Below are positions 53,074-61,711 of a DNA stretch of 64,000 nucleotides, one piece after another. The DNA is taken from NCBI GenBank assembly GCA_012523085.1, contig JAAYJC010000013.1, positions 1-64,000 of the forward strand, read 5' to 3'. Source of the stretch: Clostridiales bacterium. GTDB taxonomy: Bacteria > Bacillota > Clostridia > Oscillospirales > Oscillospiraceae. Every line of letters starts with the position of its first letter. Within the stretch, counting starts at the first letter, position 1. The notes beneath the pieces were generated by a model. That model ran no database searches and was not told the DNA's origin. It saw only the letters and a program-made list of their open reading frames with translations. A program made the position numbers and the translations under genes.

Positions 53074-54213
53074 TTATGATTGATTGTCGATTATCCCTAT
53101 CCGGATCATAAGCAGCTTTTTGATTTGCGGAATGTCCTCGGCTGTACAACGGTGCCGGATTAAAAAGTGGATGCCGGAGCACAGGCGCTTACGCTGCCCC
53201 AGAATCGTGAAAAAGGCGCCAAGCCCGTGAGAAGCGGAGCATGCGATACAGTACTTTAAGTTTTGTAGTGCGAACTTCTGCGTAGTATCATCCATTTTAG
53301 CGAGACGGTCGTTTATCAATGCGGGGCTGTCCCAATGATAAGTGCCGGTGATGGTCAGGCGCATTTCAGAGCCTTCGGTGCTGATCTGGGCCAGTTGAGA
53401 ACCCTTGTATTTGTAGTTGACTTTCCAGAAGGTCGTGCTGGAAGGAGTTGCTTTAATGGATAGCAGGTAAGTATGCGCAAGATCGCAAAGCAAGCGGTGT
53501 GCATCATCCAGAGGCGCCACGACATCTGAGTAAGTTGGCTTGAATTTACCAAAAAGTATACGGAACTCACAGTAACGAAAGCTTTCCTCTCCAAATGTTT
53601 TTACTGTCTGAGAGGCGAGCACCATGGCGCGGATTGCCGGGAGCATATTTGGATGCCGGTAAGAAACAGTCGCGCCGTTTTCCGTTTCTTCGATTTTAAG
53701 ACCGAGCGCCAAAAACGCGCTCAGACGGATATCATAGGCGATAAAATTCAAGCGTGTTTCTGTTTTTTTCGATGACCGTTTCCTGTCAAAATCAGAAAGC
53801 AACATATCATATTCCGACCGGCCGATTCTATAAATACCATCTTTTATTTCTCCCGACCGAAAAAGCCGCAAAAGGAAATAAGGATACACGGTAACGCTGT
53901 TTATCGTTTTCGACTTTATCAAATCGGCTTCTTTCGGGTATTTCTGCTTCAAGGCATTGATTTTCTTCCCACCGGTAAAACGCTCTAGCTCATAAACAGG
54001 CAATCCAAATAATTCCGGTTGCTCGTACATCCGGTCAAACATTGAGGAAAAGAAAGCATGCATTTCCCGGCAGCCATCCGCCAGTACCGGACCTACGACA
54101 GTCGCTGAGCTCCCGCCAAGGGAGGTTTCGAGCGGCGTCATTCGTATCCGCTCAATATGAACCTGCCTGTGTACTTCGCTCGGAAACGCTGTTATGCCGC
54201 GACAAAAATTCAT
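53074..54213 (-). CDS. Conserved protein of unknown function in the MutS-like operon
   Basis: 379 residues from ATG 54213, which follows GGAGG and overlaps the MutS-like stop by 4 nt (ATGA); the frame start at 54243 is not needed. No signal peptide or membrane helix is visible. The C-terminus has a cysteine pattern CIACSASHG...LGQRKRLCSGIHF...D followed by IKKLLMIR, which could form a metal site or structural knuckle. I do not recognise the family. Tight translational coupling suggests it works with the MutS-like ATPase and perhaps the MBL-fold protein that follows. Confidence 0.7.
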   Translation of the reverse strand: MNFCRGITAFPSEVHRQVHIERIRMTPLETSLGGSSATVVGPVLADGCREMHAFFSSMFDRMYEQPELFGLPVYELERFTGGKKINALKQKYPKEADLIKSKTINSVTVYPYFLLRLFRSGEIKDGIYRIGRSEYDMLLSDFDRKRSSKKTETRLNFIAYDIRLSAFLALGLKIEETENGATVSYRHPNMLPAIRAMVLASQTVKTFGEESFRYCEFRILFGKFKPTYSDVVAPLDDAHRLLCDLAHTYLLSIKATPSSTTFWKVNYKYKGSQLAQISTEGSEMRLTITGTYHWDSPALINDRLAKMDDTTQKFALQNLKYCIACSASHGLGAFFTILGQRKRLCSGIHFLIRHRCTAEDIPQIKKLLMIRIGIIDNQS

Positions 54214-55820
54214 GGTGTAACCTCCGGGCCGGTTCTGTTCCACATACCTGTTTCGAGGTATGTTGTTGCTTTTTTCTCGGCTGCCTCAACAAAGCGTTCG
54301 CTAAAACCCATTAATTTGAGCAACCTGATCGCATTCCGGCTCATGGCCGGACCTTTGCGTATGATATAATCAAAATTCATTTCCCGTTCATCCACTGTTT
54401 CTTCAAAATGGTACAGGTCATACCTGCCACCCAGCATCGTGCACAGCTCGATATCATGTGTGGCTGCGATACACAAAGCGCCTTTTTCAAACAAAGATTC
54501 GAGGATTTCGGAGGAGGCGGCTATGCGTTCCACCGTATTCGTTCCGCGCAGCACCTCGTCAATCAGGCAGAGTACCGGAATGCCATTTTTCACAGCGTCC
54601 ATGACTCGCTTAATCGACTTAATCTCCGAAATATAGTAGCTGTCACCGCTCATCAGGTCGTCCGATAGCGCCATGGAGGTAAAAATCCGAAACGCGCTTG
54701 CGCGATAGCCCGAAGCAGGGGCGGTGCACAGGCTCTGCGCCATTACGGCGCAGACGGCGGTGGTTTTCAGGAAAGTGGATTTTCCCGAGGCGTTCGAACC
54801 TGTAATCAACAGCGGTCTGTTTGTGTGAAGGTCGTTTGGGACAGGGTTTCGGAGCATCGGATGAATCATGCCGCTGATCTCAATAAAAGCGGGCTTGTTT
54901 TCACCAAAATCGATATCGGGAACAGAATAACCGGTAAAGCTCTTTCTGAACGACGCAGCCGCGATGGCCGCGTCGATTTTACCGAGATGCTCGTGTACGG
55001 TAAAAATATCCCTGTGCAGTCTACCGAGCCGGTTTTTAATGAATTCATATGTGATCAGGTCGATCAAAGAAAGGCTGCAGACAAGCTCTCCGATCGGATC
55101 GCCCGCTATGACGGATGCTCCGCCGGTCCGCATCACCCAACGCAATCTTACAAGGCTATGGTATGCTGCGGTGAGTTTGGAATCCAACGCCGTATTGCCT
55201 AATTTCTGCAGCCTGCGCAGGGCAAACAGCATTGATACGGAATAATTTACGGTGTTGAAATCTCTGCTGACCTTGGCCAGTCTGAAGTCGTGAAAGACTG
55301 AGTTGAAAATGGTAAGGACGAAGACGAAAGCAAGCGCATACGGTGTGAATTGCAGCGCGAGGGCGGATAATAATAAAGTAGCAAACAAACTGAGATACAA
55401 AATCAGCCAACCCGGACCGCGTGTTGCGGGATGAAAGGCCTCGCATAGATCAGCACTTCGCGCACGGCCGAGCTTTGACAAAATAACCTGCATGTTCAGC
55501 CTGAGCATGGGGTTATTTTCTATAAAGGAGATCAGTGCTTTTCTATCTTCAAAGTCGCCTGAGCGGACCGCGGGATGACGCAGCATGTAATACAGATACT
55601 GCTCTCCCGATGTAGACAAGCCCGGATTGATACGCTGAAATATATCATCCATGTGAAGATCGTTCCAGGTAATGTCATCAAGCATGAACTCGCCGGGTTC
55701 GGCACTGCGGCGGTAATCGTAATATGCGCGAATCGTGTCTATATCGCCTGCAAAATACGGTATGTCCGGAATGACGCCAAACTCGCGGTTTAGCCTTTTT
55801 TTTAGTTTTCTGTACGTCAT
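54210..55820 (-). CDS. Membrane-anchored MutS-like ATPase
   Basis: 536 residues. Two predicted membrane helices (about 138-176) sit in the middle, and the C-terminal 220 residues are a MutS domain V ATPase. The ATPase has Walker A GSNASGKST (341-349), Walker B LCLIDEVLRGTNT with D421-E422, and the His switch ATHDIE (454-459). Mismatch-recognition domain I and connector domain II are missing, so this is not a classical MutS or MutS2. Related membrane MutS-like proteins are known in Clostridia and Bacteroidetes without assigned function. Its ATG is 5 nt after the OYE stop and its own stop overlaps the next gene, so it is embedded in the operon. Confidence 0.88.
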   Translation of the reverse strand: MTYRKLKKRLNREFGVIPDIPYFAGDIDTIRAYYDYRRSAEPGEFMLDDITWNDLHMDDIFQRINPGLSTSGEQYLYYMLRHPAVRSGDFEDRKALISFIENNPMLRLNMQVILSKLGRARSADLCEAFHPATRGPGWLILYLSLFATLLLSALALQFTPYALAFVFVLTIFNSVFHDFRLAKVSRDFNTVNYSVSMLFALRRLQKLGNTALDSKLTAAYHSLVRLRWVMRTGGASVIAGDPIGELVCSLSLIDLITYEFIKNRLGRLHRDIFTVHEHLGKIDAAIAAASFRKSFTGYSVPDIDFGENKPAFIEISGMIHPMLRNPVPNDLHTNRPLLITGSNASGKSTFLKTTAVCAVMAQSLCTAPASGYRASAFRIFTSMALSDDLMSGDSYYISEIKSIKRVMDAVKNGIPVLCLIDEVLRGTNTVERIAASSEILESLFEKGALCIAATHDIELCTMLGGRYDLYHFEETVDEREMNFDYIIRKGPAMSRNAIRLLKLMGFSERFVEAAEKKATTYLETGMWNRTGPEVTP

Positions 55821-55825
55821 ATCGC

Positions 55826-57778
55826 TTAAATATTACAGCAGCAGTTGTAGGCTGTCAGTGTACAGTGTTTAATGTTTTTCACATCCAGCGCATCGCCCAC
55901 AACATAAACATCCGGGATTAGTTCCATAAAACGGTCGACTGTCTCCCTGTCGCTCATCATGCCGACGGATTCGACAATATAATCGGCTTTAATGGTCTGA
56001 TAGGACCAATCTTTGCCCTCTATATGGACACCATGTTCATCGATTGCACGAACGATATGATCTCCGATCAGCTTTACATTGTGTTCGCTCAACAAAGAAA
56101 GAAGCATTGTGCGGGTAATGTCCATTACGCCTTCGGCAAATTGCTCCTCCGGGATCATATCAACGACGGTGACCTCGCAGCCGTTCAGGGCGAGACCTAA
56201 GGCGGATTCGCATCCGCTGACGCCGCCGCCACAAACGACGACCTTACCGGAGGGTTTTTTACGGCCGGAATCCACATCCAGGACATTGAATACATTAGCA
56301 TTGCCGATACCGGGAATATCGGGCTGAACAGGATAAGAACCGCAAGCGACAATGATGGCATCCGGCTCTTCAACCATGACCGTCTCGGGATCAGCGCATA
56401 TACCAAGCCTGATATCGGCTCCGCAGGTCATCGTCGTGCGTATCATCCAGTCGGCATATTGTTTCAAGTCGTTCTTAAACGGCAGCTTGCTGATATCATG
56501 AAGCAAACCGCCCAGGCTATTATTCTTTTCAAACAGTACGACATCATGGCCTCTTTGCTTAAGCGTTTGAGTAGCCTGACAGCCGGAAACGCCGCCGCCG
56601 ACAACGACAACCTTCTTTTTCTGTTCGGCTTTTTGTACTGCTGCATATTTCCCGGTCCGGCCAAGGGCCGGGTTCACGGCGCATTGCACGTGGCTTGCAT
56701 AGTTGCCCGCGCAGCTCCAGCATCGAAGGCAAGGTCTTACATCTTCGGGTTTACCGCGGTAACTCTTTTTGAGCATATCCGGGTCAGCCAGAAGGCCGCG
56801 GGCAATCGCACACATATCCGCGCTTCCCTCGGCAATGATGTTTTCGGCCATATCAACGGTAATCCCGCCGACGACACTGACCGGGATATGAATATCATCG
56901 CACTGTTTAACCGCTCTGGCGAGCGGCACATTCGCGCCTCGGGCATGGTAGTATGGAGGCATTGTATAATACTGGGACCGCGGGTCCACGATCAAGCCGG
57001 CTGACATTGAGACAAGATCGATATGCTCCTGCGCCAGCTTTAAAAACGCAATGACCTCGTCGATTTTCATACCACCGGGCGTCATTTCGTCTCCGCTGAT
57101 GCGCATTTCAACGATGAACGAAGGCCCGACGACCTCTTTGACCGCCTTGAGGATCATCAGCGGAAAACGGCAGCGATTTTCAAAAGAGCCGCCGAAATTA
57201 TCGCTTCTGCGATTGGTCAGCGGCGAGAGGAATTGCGCTATCAGGTTTCCATGCGCGGCATGGATAAGGACACCGTCAAAGCCGCAGCGGTAAAGCCGGT
57301 TAGCACAATCGGCATAACACCAAACAATGTGTTCAATATCTTTAGCATCCATTTCCTTAACATACGGATGGCGGCCGGACAAAGGCAGGCTGGACGGGGC
57401 AAGGGCCCATTCTGATTTTATCAGCCTGGGATCGGCCGCGCGTCCGGCATGAACAAGCTCCACGGACAGCTTAGCGCCATGGGTATGAGCTGCTTCCACC
57501 AGCAGCCCGAGGCTGTTCACCTTATTATCATCCGTGACATCCAGTTCCGATGGATAATCCGCACCGGTCAAAAGATCCACCGGTGTTGCGCCCAAATGGA
57601 TCAGTGCGACACCGGACGCAGCCTGTGACTCAACAAAGTCCGCATATCGCTGTGTCGCTTCGCCGTTCGCGTTAGTAAAGTCACACACCATCGGCGCGAA
57701 CTCGATACGGTTTTTCAAAGTTGTCCCGCCTACCTTCAGCGGCTTGAATACGTGTTTGTAGTTGTTGAATTTCGGCAT
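55826..57778 (-). CDS. Old-yellow-enzyme/FAD-dependent oxidoreductase (FadH/BaiCD-like), copy 1
   Basis: 650 residues. An FMN-binding TIM barrel (about 5-340) is followed by an iron-sulfur loop with C350, C353, C356 and C366, then FAD and NAD(P) Rossmann domains with VVGGGVSG at 392-399 and VVCGGGVSGCE later. The architecture is that of 2,4-dienoyl-CoA reductase, BaiCD/BaiH and trimethylamine dehydrogenase: hydride passes from NAD(P)H to FAD, 4Fe-4S, FMN and then an activated C=C bond. The last residues end in an odd CCCNI. The ribosome binding site is AAGGAGG. It is clustered with SDR and ABM-domain genes, suggesting a reductive degradation pathway. Confidence 0.92.
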   Translation of the reverse strand: MPKFNNYKHVFKPLKVGGTTLKNRIEFAPMVCDFTNANGEATQRYADFVESQAASGVALIHLGATPVDLLTGADYPSELDVTDDNKVNSLGLLVEAAHTHGAKLSVELVHAGRAADPRLIKSEWALAPSSLPLSGRHPYVKEMDAKDIEHIVWCYADCANRLYRCGFDGVLIHAAHGNLIAQFLSPLTNRRSDNFGGSFENRCRFPLMILKAVKEVVGPSFIVEMRISGDEMTPGGMKIDEVIAFLKLAQEHIDLVSMSAGLIVDPRSQYYTMPPYYHARGANVPLARAVKQCDDIHIPVSVVGGITVDMAENIIAEGSADMCAIARGLLADPDMLKKSYRGKPEDVRPCLRCWSCAGNYASHVQCAVNPALGRTGKYAAVQKAEQKKKVVVVGGGVSGCQATQTLKQRGHDVVLFEKNNSLGGLLHDISKLPFKNDLKQYADWMIRTTMTCGADIRLGICADPETVMVEEPDAIIVACGSYPVQPDIPGIGNANVFNVLDVDSGRKKPSGKVVVCGGGVSGCESALGLALNGCEVTVVDMIPEEQFAEGVMDITRTMLLSLLSEHNVKLIGDHIVRAIDEHGVHIEGKDWSYQTIKADYIVESVGMMSDRETVDRFMELIPDVYVVGDALDVKNIKHCTLTAYNCCCNI

Positions 57779-57886
57779 GATTCCTCCTTGCTGAATGCGG
57801 CTTGCATATACGGCCTTCTTTTATGTCGTAATATTTAAGGTGCTGTGGGATCTGCGCTTAAATTTCTATGAATCGGCGCGCAAAGC

Positions 57887-58174
57887 CTAAATGATCTGCC
57901 GCCAGACAAAAGGCTCGACGGGGGAGGCCAGCGTTAAATCCATTTTCTTGCGAAATTCCAGATCATATGGTTTGTTAAGATGCGCTTTTGCGGTTTCCTC
58001 GCTTTCCCATTGGAGCAGCATATACAAAACCGCAGGATCGGTTTCCGATTGGAACACTGATACCGATATTAGGCCCTCGTCTCTGCGGGTGTTTTCGACT
58101 TGTTCTCTCATGTACGCAATTGCATCAGTCAGACGGTCTTTTATAACGGTGAATTTGATCAGGTCGGTAAGCAT
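57887..58174 (-). CDS. Antibiotic biosynthesis monooxygenase (ABM)-fold protein
   Basis: 95 residues, a single ferredoxin-like ABM domain. Typical features are the strand IKFTVIKDRLTDAIAYM, the loop NTRRDEGLISVSVFQSE and YMLLQWESEETAKAHL. Members include quinol monooxygenases (YgiN), haem degraders and many non-enzymatic dimers. It lies 27 nt downstream of the SDR gene and 108 nt upstream of the OYE gene. ATG follows GGAGG. Confidence 0.85.
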   Translation of the reverse strand: MLTDLIKFTVIKDRLTDAIAYMREQVENTRRDEGLISVSVFQSETDPAVLYMLLQWESEETAKAHLNKPYDLEFRKKMDLTLASPVEPFVWRQII

Positions 58175-58201
58175 GGCAGTTCCTCCGATTACGGTATTTG
58201 T

Positions 58202-58999
58202 TTAGCCGCCGAGGACTAAACCGCCGTCGTGAACCATTACGGTGCCGGTGATCTGGCAGGCAGCCGGGGAGGACAGGAACACGCAAAGCGCGCCCACCTC
58301 GATCGGTTCGGCAAACCGGTGCATCGGCATTGTTTTTTCGATCATTTCAAACGCTTGCGGCGGCAGGTCCTTGTCAAGGTCTGAATGGGTCGGCCCGGGT
58401 GCAATCGCATTAACGCGGATATCGTAGTCGCCGAATTCGATGGCCATATTTTTTGTAAACATATCCAGCGCTGCTTTAGAAACGTGATATGGGGACATCG
58501 GATGATTTCTGGCCCCGCCCAGATTCTGACCGCCGATTGAAGAAATGTTGATGACGCTGCCGCCCCTGGCGGCTTTCACCATATGCGGGACGACTGCATA
58601 GATCATATAGGCAACACCGTTAAGGTTCGTGTTGATGACACGATGCCATTCACTGAGATTTTCATCCTGCAAGAATTTTGTCACGGTGGAGACGCCGGCA
58701 TTGTTTACCAGAATATCAACGCGGTCAAATTTGGAAAGCACCTCGTCCACCGCCTGATTTACGCTTTCCATAGAGGACGTATCGCACCTGACGCAAAAGC
58801 TTTTTATGTTATATTGCTTTAAATCGTTTGAAGCTTTCTCTCCGCTTTCTTTATTTCTGCATAGGATGGCCACATTTGCTCCGCTTTGCGCATAGGCCTG
58901 GGAGATACCGAGTCCGATTCCGCGATTGCCTCCGGTCACAATTACGTTCAGACCCTTTACGCAGAAGGCATCCATCATGTTTTTAATGGGCAAAATCAT
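58202..58999 (-). CDS. Short-chain dehydrogenase/reductase
   Basis: 265 residues. The cofactor loop TGGNRGIGLGI is near 21-31, NNAGVS near 98-103, the catalytic Ser is in NISSIGGQ, and the YxxxK motif is YHVSK. LxxNLNGV and a C-terminal GTVMVHDGGLVLGG are typical of classical SDRs. It interconverts a hydroxyl and a ketone using NAD(P)(H). Grouped with OYE-type and ABM proteins it probably supplies a redox step in the same pathway. ATG 58999 has AAAGGATG about 7 nt upstream. Confidence 0.92.
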   Translation of the reverse strand: MILPIKNMMDAFCVKGLNVIVTGGNRGIGLGISQAYAQSGANVAILCRNKESGEKASNDLKQYNIKSFCVRCDTSSMESVNQAVDEVLSKFDRVDILVNNAGVSTVTKFLQDENLSEWHRVINTNLNGVAYMIYAVVPHMVKAARGGSVINISSIGGQNLGGARNHPMSPYHVSKAALDMFTKNMAIEFGDYDIRVNAIAPGPTHSDLDKDLPPQAFEMIEKTMPMHRFAEPIEVGALCVFLSSPAACQITGTVMVHDGGLVLGG

Positions 59000-59065
59000 A
59001 TCGTTTGCATCCTTTCAACATTTTATTACCGGATCAGAATAGGTTCGCTTATTGCTGAAGAATAC

Positions 59066-59917
59066 TTAACGATAATAATTTCCTCCATTGCCGCCGGAAA
59101 AATGCATGATCGGGCGTTCAAGCTTTGGTACCAGAATCGGGCTGTGCCTGACACCCCTCGGTATATATACAATACAGCTTTTTGTTATTGTGATCTCCCG
59201 ATCCTCTACAAAGAATTTCACCTCGGCATACAGTTCTTCCGGATTGTCCGGATCTGTTCCAAGAAAGCCGATCAGTTCATCGAGGTTGTCATGCAGATGC
59301 GCTTCAGGCCCCGTATCATTGGTGGTGTGAAACCAGCAGGCTTCCATATAGGGGGCGCCCTTCAGCTTTAAACCGTCGATCCATAAAATGAGCGTTAAAA
59401 AACCTTCCGGAGCTTCCGGAATTCTCCCGTCAACAGGTGCGTACTTCTCAATCACATTGCCGGTATAGGTGCCGGGTGCAGCCGTGGCCTCGGCTGGGCT
59501 GACGTGATAGGTGTCCGTGTCCATTAGGCTAACATAATGCAAGACAGGCTTTGTTAGATTTTTGATTACCATGTTGCCGTAAGCGGTTCCCTTCGGGATA
59601 AACACGAAACAGGTTGTGGTTAATATAAGCTTGTCATTTTCAATCCAAAGCTCTATTTCCGCATTCAGGTTTTCGGGATCCTCTGGGTTGCTGCCAATGA
59701 AAACGAGCAAAGCGTCGGAATCGTGTTTTTTAAGTGTGGGTTTCTGAAAGGGTTTCATAAACCAGCCCGCTTCGCAAAATATGCTGCCATGAAACACACC
59801 GCTGTCCATGGTTACAGATCGTTTATAGATGTCTCCGTCGAACTGAATAACTGTTTTCGGCGCATTTTTACCGGCAAATGAAAAAAAACGTATGTCCGGC
59901 TGTTGTTGTTTAGACAT
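59066..59917 (-). CDS. Duplicated cupin-like protein
   Basis: 283 residues made of two similar halves (about 20-145 and 155-280). Each runs from a short strand block through FIGSNPEDPENLNAE / FLGTDPDNPEELYAE and CFVFIPKGTAYGN / CIVYIPRGVRHSP to KPVLHYV / RPIMHFSG. Only the second half keeps cupin metal ligands, HLHDNLDE and the later RH, so the first half is probably structural. It is the promoter-proximal gene of the SDR/OYE cluster, 66 nt before the SDR gene. ATG follows AAGGAG. The substrate is unknown. Confidence 0.75.
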   Translation of the reverse strand: MSKQQQPDIRFFSFAGKNAPKTVIQFDGDIYKRSVTMDSGVFHGSIFCEAGWFMKPFQKPTLKKHDSDALLVFIGSNPEDPENLNAEIELWIENDKLILTTTCFVFIPKGTAYGNMVIKNLTKPVLHYVSLMDTDTYHVSPAEATAAPGTYTGNVIEKYAPVDGRIPEAPEGFLTLILWIDGLKLKGAPYMEACWFHTTNDTGPEAHLHDNLDELIGFLGTDPDNPEELYAEVKFFVEDREITITKSCIVYIPRGVRHSPILVPKLERPIMHFSGGNGGNYYR

Positions 59918-60050
59918 GGCGCTCTCCTTTTCGAAGTATTATTCTATTCTATTTCGGAAAAATTTGCAAGAAAATCAGCTGTTACTTGGGGTTTTCGCGC
60001 GCATCAGAGAAAACAATAAAAAAGAGAAAAGCAAAATTCAAAAAAACGCC

Positions 60051-60078
60051 TTGATATTTTATTGAAATGGTTTATAAT
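60051..60078 (+). promoter_or_regulatory. Promoter of the serS T-box transcript
   Basis: TTGATA (60051-60056), 16 nt, then a perfect TATAAT (60073-60078). The start is predicted near 60085, at the 5' edge of the T-box RNA. Confidence 0.75.
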
Positions 60079-60087
60079 TGACATAAT

Positions 60088-60326
60088 ATTTCATATGCGA
60101 TACCGGCGATGAAGAAAAATACGACCGAATATTCCATGCAGAGAGCCGGCGGACGGTGTGAGCCGGCGGGAGTGTCGATCTTTCCGCTTTTGGAGCTGTG
60201 GTATGCGCTGAAGGCTTGTACCCTTTACCGTACATTTGAGCGGCCTGTTCGGTTTACAGGCAATTTGGGTGGCAACGCGGATCTCTTCCGTCCCATGGTG
60301 TGATATGGGCATGGAAGGGGTTTTTT
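60088..60326 (+). promoter_or_regulatory. Serine T-box riboswitch leader
   Basis: The leader has a long stem I with the AGAGAG-type bulge (near 60139). The T-box sequence is GGGTGGCAACGCGG (60267-60280). The terminator stem CTTCCGTCCCAT / ATGGGCATGGAAG (60285-60296, 60305-60317) is followed by six T (60321-60326). The UGGC in the T-box bulge is complementary to GCCA, fitting the G discriminator of tRNA-Ser. A UCU or UCC serine codon around 60179-60185 is the likely specifier, though the exact loop is not certain. Uncharged tRNA-Ser should permit readthrough into serS. Confidence 0.9.
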
Positions 60327-60351
60327 ATATAATCAGGGAGGATGCGATGAT

Positions 60352-61632
60352 ATGCTGGATATCAAACTGCTGCGGACAAACCCCGAGCTGGTGAAGGAGA
60401 ATATTAAAAAAAAGTTTCAGGATCATAAGCTGAAGCTGGTTGATGAGGTCATTGACTTGGATCGCCGGATCAGGGAAGCAAAGTCGCGCGGCGATGAGCT
60501 TAGAAACTTACGCAATACGGTGAGCAAGGAGATCGGGGCGCTGATGGGAAAAGGGCTCCGGGATGAGGCTGAGCAAGCAAAACGTAAGGTCACCGATATC
60601 GCCGATGAGCTTTTAGCGCTCAAGAAAACGGAAGAGGACTTAAGCGCTGAGATTCGTAAACGGATGCTTGTATTGCCCAATATTATTGACGAGACGGTTC
60701 CGATCGGAAGGGACGATAGCGAAAATGTGGAGATGGAACGGTTCGGCGACCCATCCGTACCGGAATACGAGGTCCCCTATCATGTGGACATCATGGAAAG
60801 ATTCAGCGGAATTGATCTGGAAAGCTCAAGAAAGGTCAGCGGCAACGGCTTTTATTATCTGTGCGGAGATATCGCTCGCCTGCATTCTGCGATTTTGACC
60901 TATGCGCGGGATTTTATGATCGACAGGGGGTTTACGTACTATATCCCCCCCTTTATGATCCGCGGCGAGGTCGTATCCGGCGTGATGAGCTTTGCTGAAA
61001 TGGAAAACATGATGTACAAGATAGAGGGAGAGGACCTTTATCTGATCGGCACCAGCGAGCATTCAATGATCGGGAAGTTCATTGACACTATGTTGGATGA
61101 GGACAGGCTGCCCCAGACATTGACCAGCTATTCTCCATGCTTCCGCAAGGAAGTCGGTGCGCACGGAATAGAGGAGAGAGGCGTCTATCGGGTCCATCAG
61201 TTTGACAAGCAGGAAATGATCGTCGTGTGCAAGCCGGAGGACAGCAAAGACTGGTTTATAAGGCTATATCAAAACACCGTGGACTTTTTCAGAAGCCTCG
61301 ATATTCCGGTCCGGACGCTGGAATGCTGTTCCGGCGACCTTGCGGACCTGAAGGTCAGAAGCATCGACGTGGAAGCCTGGTCTCCGCGCCAGCGCAAATA
61401 TTTCGAGGTGGGCAGCTGCTCCAATCTCGGTGACGCACAGGCTCGACGCCTCGGAATCCGGATCAGGAACAAGCAGACGGGCAATTATTTCGCGCATACG
61501 CTGAACAATACGGTCGTCGCGACGCCGCGAATGCTGATAACCTTTTTGGAAAACAACTACCGCGAAGACGGAACCGTAGCGATTCCGGAGCCGCTGCGGA
61601 TGTATATGGGCGGCAAGGAATCCGTTGGGTAA
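60352..61632 (+). CDS. serS: Seryl-tRNA synthetase
   Basis: 426 residues. The N-terminal antiparallel coiled coil (about 25-105) binds the long variable arm of tRNA-Ser. The class II core carries motif 2 in CFRKEVGAHG...RVHQFDKQEM, the serine-site TSEH, and motif 3 near TLNNTVVATPRMLI. SCSNLGDAQARRLGIR is typical. It charges tRNA-Ser with serine. ATG follows GGGAGG. Expression is controlled by the T-box leader directly upstream. It is the only plus-strand gene in the last 12 kb. Confidence 0.96.
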   Translation: MLDIKLLRTNPELVKENIKKKFQDHKLKLVDEVIDLDRRIREAKSRGDELRNLRNTVSKEIGALMGKGLRDEAEQAKRKVTDIADELLALKKTEEDLSAEIRKRMLVLPNIIDETVPIGRDDSENVEMERFGDPSVPEYEVPYHVDIMERFSGIDLESSRKVSGNGFYYLCGDIARLHSAILTYARDFMIDRGFTYYIPPFMIRGEVVSGVMSFAEMENMMYKIEGEDLYLIGTSEHSMIGKFIDTMLDEDRLPQTLTSYSPCFRKEVGAHGIEERGVYRVHQFDKQEMIVVCKPEDSKDWFIRLYQNTVDFFRSLDIPVRTLECCSGDLADLKVRSIDVEAWSPRQRKYFEVGSCSNLGDAQARRLGIRIRNKQTGNYFAHTLNNTVVATPRMLITFLENNYREDGTVAIPEPLRMYMGGKESVG

Positions 61633-61711
61633 CGCGATAAGATAACCACTGATAATCAAACCTGCTATAACGGCCCGATGGATATATGGGCGCTTTAAGT
61701 CGTTTTTTTTG

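Noticed and set aside
54210..55820. Classical DNA mismatch repair MutS or MutS2
   Set aside because: It lacks mismatch-recognition and connector domains and the Smr domain, is only 536 residues long, and has internal membrane helices.
55826..59917. Bile acid 7-dehydroxylation (bai) operon
   Set aside because: Only the OYE-type and SDR enzymes resemble bai components. The CoA ligase, 7-alpha-dehydratase, CoA transferase and transporter are absent, and the cluster contains unrelated MutS-like and MBL-fold genes.
60109..60303. Small frame upstream of serS
   Set aside because: It lies entirely within the T-box leader and has no independent support.
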